6,218 nucleotides of DNA from Ruminococcaceae bacterium UBA5396 (GTDB lineage Bacteria > Bacillota > Clostridia > Oscillospirales > Acutalibacteraceae), in the NCBI GenBank assembly GCA_002410715.1, contig DHOG01000006.1, forward strand, positions 1 to 6,218, given 5' to 3'. Shown here piece by piece: positions 1 through 4,730 of this stretch. A program made the position numbers and the translations under genes. Numbering within the stretch: the first letter of the stretch is position 1; every line of letters begins with the position of its first letter. The notes beneath the pieces were generated by a model. It was not told the origin of the DNA, did not search any database, and saw only the letters and a program-made list of their open reading frames with translations.

Positions 1-86
1 CGGCTACTCAATTCTTCGACATTTCCCAGAATCCTGTCTTTTGAATATTTTCCGCAGTCCATTTGCCTTTTCGTGAAAAAATTCAT
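1..86 (-). other. Open frame running off the left edge, possible partial gene
   Basis: From an ATG at 86, immediately preceded by an in-frame TAG, the minus strand stays open for 28 codons to the window edge: MNFFTKRQMDCGKYSKDRI, then LGNVEELSS. I see no Shine-Dalgarno sequence and recognise no family. It may be the start of a gene beyond the element end or simply an open stretch. Confidence 0.2.
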
Positions 87-118
87 CTATTTCGAAAAAG
101 GCGCTATTTCAAAGTTCT

Positions 119-175
119 TCAGCCGTTGCTGACCCTCTCCATCAATACCACGCACTCAACGTTCAACGAGGTCAT
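119..175 (-). pseudogene. Possible 3' remnant of rlmD/rumA (23S rRNA uracil methyltransferase), candidate att site
   Basis: Minus-strand codons 175-122 encode MTSLNVECVVLMERVSNG, followed by TGA (121-119). The part VECVVLM resembles the extreme C-terminus of RlmD/RumA-type 23S rRNA (uracil-5-)-methyltransferases (typically HVE-T/C-VVLMSR). An in-frame TAA at 190-188 shows that the rest of the gene is absent. The 3' end of rumA is an established integration site of Bacillota conjugative elements, and the DNA GTTGAGTGCGTG (160-149) falls exactly at the His-Val-Glu-Cys-Val codons such elements target. Upstream residues would then be replaced by element sequence, matching the unusual Asn before Val. 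The match is short (about 10 residues) and could be chance. Confidence 0.4.
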
Positions 176-234
176 GAGTTTAATGTCTTATATGTATTTT
201 ACCAAATTTTAGGTTAAGAAAATAAGTCATCGCT

Positions 235-470
235 GTATTTTTCCTTTTGTGTATACACGGGAATAAGTCCATGGTCAGAGGTCGAGTGAACGAGATTGAT
301 GTCATTTCCGGCATAAAATGCAACGAGCCAATCAGATTGATGTCGAGTATGTGATTTGCGATTTTTCCGCTCTGGGGAATAAGGCAAGGGCAGTTTTGCG
401 CGTTTTTCCATGCGTGGGAACACAGCCATAGCATATTATAGTTTTTCTCATGCGCGGGAACAAGTCAATG
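235..470. repeat. Cluster of diverged short palindromic repeats, about 40-41 base period
   Basis: On the plus strand four copies share a core of TTTTTC(C), 6-14 variable bases, then GGGAA(T/C)A: 236-264, 361-382, 403-422 and 442-462. The last three have GGGAA at 375, 416 and 456, a spacing of 41 and 40. Copies three and four are closest: their minus strands read GTTCCC(A/G)CGCATG, then GAAAAAC. Copies two and three also share TTTGCG just before the T-run. Each core is weakly palindromic (TTCC...GGAA). A further direct repeat AGATTGATGTC at 293-303 and 334-344 has the same 41-base offset. The stretch has no convincing gene. It could be a decayed repeat array, protein-binding iterons, or a mobile-element end; the unit is too short and too diverged for an active CRISPR. 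Confidence 0.45.
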
Positions 471-520
471 AATCTTGTAGTTTCATTCACTTAAGGATAA
501 CAGTTTCGGCGGAGCAAGTG

Positions 521-537
521 GTCGTTTTGGAAACGAC
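521..537. repeat. Perfect 7-bp inverted repeat with 3-base loop
   Basis: GTCGTTT (521-527), loop TGG, AAACGAC (531-537). It could form a small hairpin in RNA from either strand. On the plus strand a T-rich run (553-561) follows only after 15 bases, and on the minus strand no U-run follows, so it is not a textbook terminator. The rest of 471-544 holds nothing else I can support. Confidence 0.35.
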
Positions 538-544
538 AAATAGT

Positions 545-670
545 TTACTCATTCTTTTTTTGGGTGCTGATTGGTGATTCATGAAAATAGTAATGCTTTC
601 CATCCTTTATGATGATTTCTACATCTTCATCATACTTTCGGATATTGGTTTTGGATAGATGGAAGGACAT
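545..670 (-). other. 41-codon open frame overlapping the DUF262 stub, possible 3' gene fragment
   Basis: Starting at the ATG at 670, in a different frame from the DUF262 stub, a 41-residue frame reads MSFHLSKTNIRKYDEDVEI, then IIKDGKHYYFHESPIST, and ends QKKNE at TAA 547-545. The segment from about SKTN onward looks protein-like (charged, with KDGKHYYF) and may be the C-terminal end of an unidentified gene joined to the DUF262 start by a deletion. The first few residues merely read the DUF262 codons out of frame. There is no ribosome-binding site at this ATG. I do not recognise the family. Confidence 0.25.
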
Positions 671-731
671 ATTTGTCTGCAGATATATCCTTCATCACCT
701 CCGCTATTGTAAGCGGCGTTTCATAGGTCAT
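630..731 (-). pseudogene. DUF262 (GmrSD-like) gene, 5' remnant
   Basis: The ATG at 731 is preceded by a strong AGGAGG site. The product begins MTYETPLTIAEVMKD, then KYVLPSIQ (residues 20-27), which is how DUF262 proteins start; they normally continue with REFVW and run for several hundred residues. Here the match stops right after LPSIQ and the frame ends six codons later (TGA at 632-630), giving 33 residues. DUF262 is the NTP-dependent nuclease domain of GmrSD-type (type IV, modified-DNA-targeting) restriction enzymes, so this is probably a broken second defence gene. The following sequence does not resume DUF262 in any frame, so a deletion or fusion is more likely than a simple frameshift. 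A real small peptide using a borrowed start is possible but less likely. Confidence 0.55.
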
Positions 732-739
732 TTTCCTGT

Positions 740-745
740 CCTCCT
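740..745 (-). promoter_or_regulatory. Strong Shine-Dalgarno of the DUF262 remnant
   Basis: Minus-strand AGGAGG followed by 8 bases (ACAGGAAA) and the ATG at 731. It is a near-perfect ribosome-binding site, which shows that this was once a true gene start. It may still be translated into the 33-residue stub. Confidence 0.6.
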
Positions 746-760
746 GTATACATTTTCTCT

Positions 761-897
761 TTACACAAGCTTGTCGGCCCGCTGCCAGTGATATAGCTTT
801 TTACTGAAATATCCAACTTTTCGCTTGCCTGACGTACTCTGATCTCGGATGCCAGCTTTAATGCATCATGTCAAAATTCATCATTATCCTTAATCAA
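761..897 (-). pseudogene. IS3-type transposase OrfA remnant (HTH), stop plus frameshift
   Basis: On the minus strand just past the helicase stop, codons from 870 read HDALKLASEI, then RQASEKLDISV, the N-terminal helix-turn-helix of IS3-family OrfA (Tnp_1-like) proteins, which bind the element's terminal repeats. Two lesions kill it. The codon before HDAL (873-871) is TGA where related proteins usually have Arg, a one-base change from CGA. After ISV (V at 804-802) the expected KTLYHW continues only in another frame as KLYHWQRADKLV then TAA (763-761), which fits a one-base deletion in the A-run at 801-798. The upstream codons DNDEF (888-874) suit a start near a TTG at 897. No OrfB, inverted repeats or target duplication are visible, so only a scrap of the element survives. 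The family is judged from remembered OrfA sequences. Confidence 0.6.
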
Positions 898-908
898 GTG
901 TTAAAGAA

Positions 909-3900
909 TTATTTAATACGCCTGCGCGTTATTCTGCGAATCACTTCATCAGTTCTCAGCTCCGATTTTTTTACTTTCATGCCATCGGCGATTCGGCAGG
1001 CATATTCCAATGTACTATCTAAAAGTAAATCGTTCAATGGTACATACATCTCATCGGAATTGATCTGAACGGGGAACAGCAGTTCGTTTTCATGCCCAAC
1101 AAACCCGTCAGCAGGGACCGTCAATTGCGTCGGCTTTGTGTTTGTTTCAATATCTTTGATCGCCGTCCAAAACAGTCCTTCCCCTCGATTGACAGCATCT
1201 TGAAGCAAATTTACTGCCACGGTTTCTATTAGGGAAAGATGCAAAGTCGCATAGTCAATATTCAGTGCTTCGACCTTTTCCGCTCTGTCAATGGCGGCCG
1301 ATATCCGAGTCGCATAAACGTCAAGATTCTTTTGCGCAAGAGCAATATCAGCTTTCGTAATCTCAGCAGAGCTATCGATTTCTATATCCGCCAGCATTGA
1401 ATAATTGGTAATCAACTGAGTCCCCTGGTGTGTTGCCACAAGATACCCGACGATATCATTACCGTTACTTGTTTTAGCTGTGACACGACGGATGCAGTTG
1501 CCATGTGTTTCAATGAAACGTGCAATTGCAGACAGAATCATCTGGACCTTCGGATTGCCCCATGTAATAAATTCCGTCTTCTCAGTAACGGAGTTACGGT
1601 CGATAGTGCCGGTCAATGCAGGCAAGCATTCATTTGCTGGAAGGACCCACGTACTGTTTTCTGCAAGCGTTGCACCGCAGGCAGTCAGATATGATGATGT
1701 AATGAGAGCGTCCCAAAGATTTTCCAATGTAGCTGCGGGCTTCTTACTGCGCATCTCCATGGACATTCGACGATACATAGCATACTGTTCTTCTGCCGAA
1801 AGCTCCATCGAAGCGTTCGCCTTGCGCTGTTCAATCAGGCGTTCCTTTGCGCGGGCAGTTACTTCCTCCTCAGAAAGTGAGCCGTCCGCCAATCCGCGGA
1901 ATTCGGCAGGCTCTACCGGTAACATGGAAATCTGCTGCACACCAACCACCAAATTTGCTTCACGCAGCCGGTCGAGAAGGCGTCCGTATACAATCTCTTC
2001 CGCACTGCCGAGATAACACATATTCAACACGGCAATGTCGGAGTGCTTTTGCCCAATCCGGTCGATTCGACCAATGCGCTGTTCAATTTTCATTGGGTTC
2101 CAGCCCATATCATAATTGATAAGCATATCGGCGGTTTGAAGATTCAGACCTTCTGCAGCCGCATCGGTGCAGAGCAGCACATCAATTTGGCCTGCCATAA
2201 ACAGATTTCTGATTTCTTCGTGATTAACAAGCCTGTCTTTCTGTTTTTCCGGATCATAGAAGGATGCAAATTGGCCTGCGTAGATGCCGACCCGCATGTT
2301 TGGAACACGGGTTTGTAGATATCTGCGAATATTCCTCAAAGAATCAAGAAAACGGGTAAACAGGACAGTCTGGTGTACCCGTTCCGTTCCACCGATTCTT
2401 CGCGCCTCTAAAACCTGCAGCAGTGTCTCGATTTTGGAAGGAACCTCTGTCATGCCTTCAATATGTTCTAGCATGACATTAAGATGTTTTTCTTCCCATT
2501 TCAAGTCGCTTTCGCTGCGGTTTTTCAGCAGAGCGTCAAATGTGAGGGCGTTCAGGTCGTCCTCACTGACGCCAAGGTCATCGTTTTCACGCAATTGATC
2601 AAGGTAATCTTCAAAGGCTTCTTTGCTTTCAAAGGTTTGAGCACCGACCAGGAGCGTCTTTTTCACGCGCTGCAAGCGGCGTTTTAAAGTCTGTTGAATC
2701 GCATACAAGCTTGATGCAAACCGCAGCTGTAAAAAGTTGAGATAAAAGTACATCATCTGCCGCGTATCTGGATTGGCTTGAGAAATCTGCCGGGAGAGTT
2801 CCGCACAGTAATCTTCCAGCTGGCTATAAAATTTAGCCTCATCCGCAGTAAACGAAATCGTTTTGAGGGGTAGGACATGTCGAACAGCGAGATTGCTCTT
2901 AAGTTCTCCTTTTTCTCGATAGATATCCAGAAGCTGACGGGTATGCCGCATCATTACGCGGGAAAGCGGTGAAGCGGCAAACAGGGGTCTCGGTAAGTAT
3001 TTTTGATCCACTTTCTTGGGCGGTTTCACCGTAAATGGGAGTTCTGCAAGCACTCGTCTGTTTTTAGCATCCACACAGGTCGTTTTGATGAAGTCCCAGA
3101 GATATGGGTCGGCAGCCTCCAATTGGCGGTAACTCTGTCCGACAAAGCGCCATTCATGCGAAGGAATCTCTTCGCCAGCAACCAGCTTGCCCATAATGGT
3201 AAAATACCGCATGGTGAGGGTCGGGTCGTTCTGATAGGCTGCTACCCGGTTTGTCAGCTTCAGAAGGTCATAGACTTCGATTGGGTTGATCTGCATGGGC
3301 GTGGCTGTTGCCATCCACAGGCATTTTGTCTTTTTGCGCAGAATGTCATGGAGGGCATAATATAGCTGCCCATAAGAGGGTGATTTTTGCGTTCCGGATT
3401 TCGGGTCCTGCCTACGGGCATAGTGTGCCTCGTCGACAAGAACAATATCGTAATTCGCAGACTGACGCAATGCTTCTGCGCGTTCCTTGCGTGCGACAAG
3501 ACCGGAGGAGATGATGTTCAGCGGAGGGCTGTACAGATCGTCGTCTCGATCTGTATGGGTATACGGCGCGATATATTCGTGCTGAATCTGCGGTGATGCA
3601 GTCGTTCGGGCAAAAGGTAACATTGCCTTTTGCGCAAGTTCGCGTTGCCACTGGTTTGTCAGGCTGGCCGGTGCCACGATCAGGACGCGCTTCGCATATC
3701 CCGACAGAACAAGACTGCGGATTGCGAGCGCCGCTTCGATTGTTTTTCCAAGACCGACTTCGTCGCACATCATGTAGGAGTAAGGCCATGTTTCAATCAG
3801 ACGTCTGCTTACGATTTCCTGATGAGGCCATGGTTCGACAGGCGCCGTAATCATTCCCAAATATTGGCTGCTCGGCATCAAAGGCGCATCGCGCAGAACA

Positions 3901-4709
3901 GCGAATCGCAGCGCCTCCTCGAGGCTGGGCTCTTTAGCAACATGCGGCTGCGTCCCATCGATCTCGCGGATGGCAGGCTGTTTGGAGGAAAACTCGATCA
4001 GCCGTTCCCGTACGGCATCCGGGAGCGTTTTCACTTTCATATGGGGGAGCCGGTTATTCCACAGCGACTCGAAGTCGGTTTGTGCCTGCCGGACCCGCAA
4101 GGATTCCGAACCACCCTCCCAATCGCGATGAACATCGATGTTTTCCGCATTGAGGACCAGAGCGGTCTTGGATTCGTTGAGAGAACCGCTGCCATACAGA
4201 TGATGTCCGTCGGCGTCGCCCATAACAAACCATTTTTCATGGACATATCCGTCGTCCGTCGCCTCCATCGGCATGGGCTCGCCGGTGTTGGCATTCTTCC
4301 GGATGGCCACCCTGACGTCCAGCTTTTCCGTCGCCACCATATAGGAAAGCAAGGCGACGCCATCCTGAACAGATTCTTCCCAGGTCTCCGGCGCTTCCAA
4401 CTCATGAAGGAGCGCCTTGGAAAGGCGGGCTTCGTCACCCTTCAGAATCGCCGCGACATCGTCATAGGCAAGGTCAGTTCCGACGATCAGGCGCATTTTC
4501 CCATCATGCTCGATAAAGGACGTATAGCCCTGAGAGGCCGCCGCAAGGGAAGATGAGCGGAAGAACCCCGCCACCCGATCGTATGTGGTGGCAAGTCGCA
4601 GCGCGGGAATATAGAACTCATGCAGAATATCCGTAGGCTTTCCGTTCGGGTTCAGTGCGGATGTACGATAGCTCAACCGCCACGCGTAGCTCTGAAAACC
4701 GTCTGCCAT
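909..4709 (-). CDS. PLD-like nuclease / SNF2 (RapA-type) helicase fusion, defence effector
   Basis: A 1266-residue probable ATP-dependent DNA translocase with an attached nuclease-like domain, cytoplasmic (no signal peptide or membrane segment seen). Residues 25-225 form a phospholipase-D-like domain with one HKD-type motif: H157-x-K159, D165, then GSGSLNES (173-180, N178). The helicase follows: WPHQ (294-297), Walker A DEVGLGKT (316-323, K322), APASLTNQW (motif Ia, 346-354), Walker B VDEAH (425-429), motif III ATATP (467-471), MRHTR (587-591), motif IV LFTRFLDSL (783-791), motif V CTDAAAEGLNL (847-857) and motif VI QRIGRIDRIGQ (877-887, arginine fingers). All key ATPase residues are present. 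A long, largely helical insertion (about 592-780) separates the two RecA lobes, as in SNF2/RapA proteins. Residues about 930-1266 match no domain I know. The ATG lies 8 bases after AAAGGA and 21 bases after the methylase stop, so the two are co-transcribed. Stop TAA at 911-909. DrmD of DISARM is a functional analogue but lacks the fused PLD domain, so no symbol is given. Confidence 0.95.
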   Translation of the reverse strand: MADGFQSYAWRLSYRTSALNPNGKPTDILHEFYIPALRLATTYDRVAGFFRSSSLAAASQGYTSFIEHDGKMRLIVGTDLAYDDVAAILKGDEARLSKALLHELEAPETWEESVQDGVALLSYMVATEKLDVRVAIRKNANTGEPMPMEATDDGYVHEKWFVMGDADGHHLYGSGSLNESKTALVLNAENIDVHRDWEGGSESLRVRQAQTDFESLWNNRLPHMKVKTLPDAVRERLIEFSSKQPAIREIDGTQPHVAKEPSLEEALRFAVLRDAPLMPSSQYLGMITAPVEPWPHQEIVSRRLIETWPYSYMMCDEVGLGKTIEAALAIRSLVLSGYAKRVLIVAPASLTNQWQRELAQKAMLPFARTTASPQIQHEYIAPYTHTDRDDDLYSPPLNIISSGLVARKERAEALRQSANYDIVLVDEAHYARRQDPKSGTQKSPSYGQLYYALHDILRKKTKCLWMATATPMQINPIEVYDLLKLTNRVAAYQNDPTLTMRYFTIMGKLVAGEEIPSHEWRFVGQSYRQLEAADPYLWDFIKTTCVDAKNRRVLAELPFTVKPPKKVDQKYLPRPLFAASPLSRVMMRHTRQLLDIYREKGELKSNLAVRHVLPLKTISFTADEAKFYSQLEDYCAELSRQISQANPDTRQMMYFYLNFLQLRFASSLYAIQQTLKRRLQRVKKTLLVGAQTFESKEAFEDYLDQLRENDDLGVSEDDLNALTFDALLKNRSESDLKWEEKHLNVMLEHIEGMTEVPSKIETLLQVLEARRIGGTERVHQTVLFTRFLDSLRNIRRYLQTRVPNMRVGIYAGQFASFYDPEKQKDRLVNHEEIRNLFMAGQIDVLLCTDAAAEGLNLQTADMLINYDMGWNPMKIEQRIGRIDRIGQKHSDIAVLNMCYLGSAEEIVYGRLLDRLREANLVVGVQQISMLPVEPAEFRGLADGSLSEEEVTARAKERLIEQRKANASMELSAEEQYAMYRRMSMEMRSKKPAATLENLWDALITSSYLTACGATLAENSTWVLPANECLPALTGTIDRNSVTEKTEFITWGNPKVQMILSAIARFIETHGNCIRRVTAKTSNGNDIVGYLVATHQGTQLITNYSMLADIEIDSSAEITKADIALAQKNLDVYATRISAAIDRAEKVEALNIDYATLHLSLIETVAVNLLQDAVNRGEGLFWTAIKDIETNTKPTQLTVPADGFVGHENELLFPVQINSDEMYVPLNDLLLDSTLEYACRIADGMKVKKSELRTDEVIRRITRRRIK

Positions 4710-4717
4710 AGCTGGTG

Positions 4718-4723
4718 TCCTTT
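4718..4723 (-). promoter_or_regulatory. Ribosome-binding site of the PLD-SNF2 helicase gene
   Basis: On the minus strand, GGGGGAAAGGA ends 8 bases before the ATG at 4709, and AAAGGA is its core. It lies inside the 21-base gap after the methylase TAA. This fixes the helicase start and shows that translation is initiated afresh rather than by stop-start overlap. Confidence 0.8.
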
Positions 4724-4730
4724 CCCCCGC

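Noticed and set aside
88..151. ThiF/MoeB-like peptide (GIDGEGQQRLKN) on the minus strand
   Set aside because: It overlaps the RlmD-like remnant in another frame, is preceded by a stop, and ends within 21 codons without the nucleotide-binding motif; judged chance similarity.
180..434. Overlapping minus-strand frames of 84 and 71 codons
   Set aside because: They run through the repeat cluster, have no ribosome-binding site or domain, and two frames are open at once, as expected from repeat-derived open sequence.
235..470. Active CRISPR array
   Set aside because: Cores are only about 20 bases, diverged between copies, with gaps of about 20 bases and no cas genes in the window; true arrays have 23-47-base near-identical repeats and longer spacers.
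880..911. Rho-independent terminator after the helicase
   Set aside because: No GC-rich hairpin followed by a U-run is visible on the minus strand after the TAA at 909; where transcription ends cannot be told from the window.
609..1068. Plus-strand frames at 609-791 and 868-1068
   Set aside because: The first is antisense to the DUF262 and IS remnants, the second mostly antisense to the helicase 3' end; neither has a ribosome-binding site or recognisable content.
3630..4556. Long plus-strand open frame (308 codons) and other plus-strand frames across 1428-5903
   Set aside because: They lie antisense to the well-supported helicase and methylase, have no recognisable domains or suitable ribosome-binding sites, and are explained by the codon bias of the real genes.
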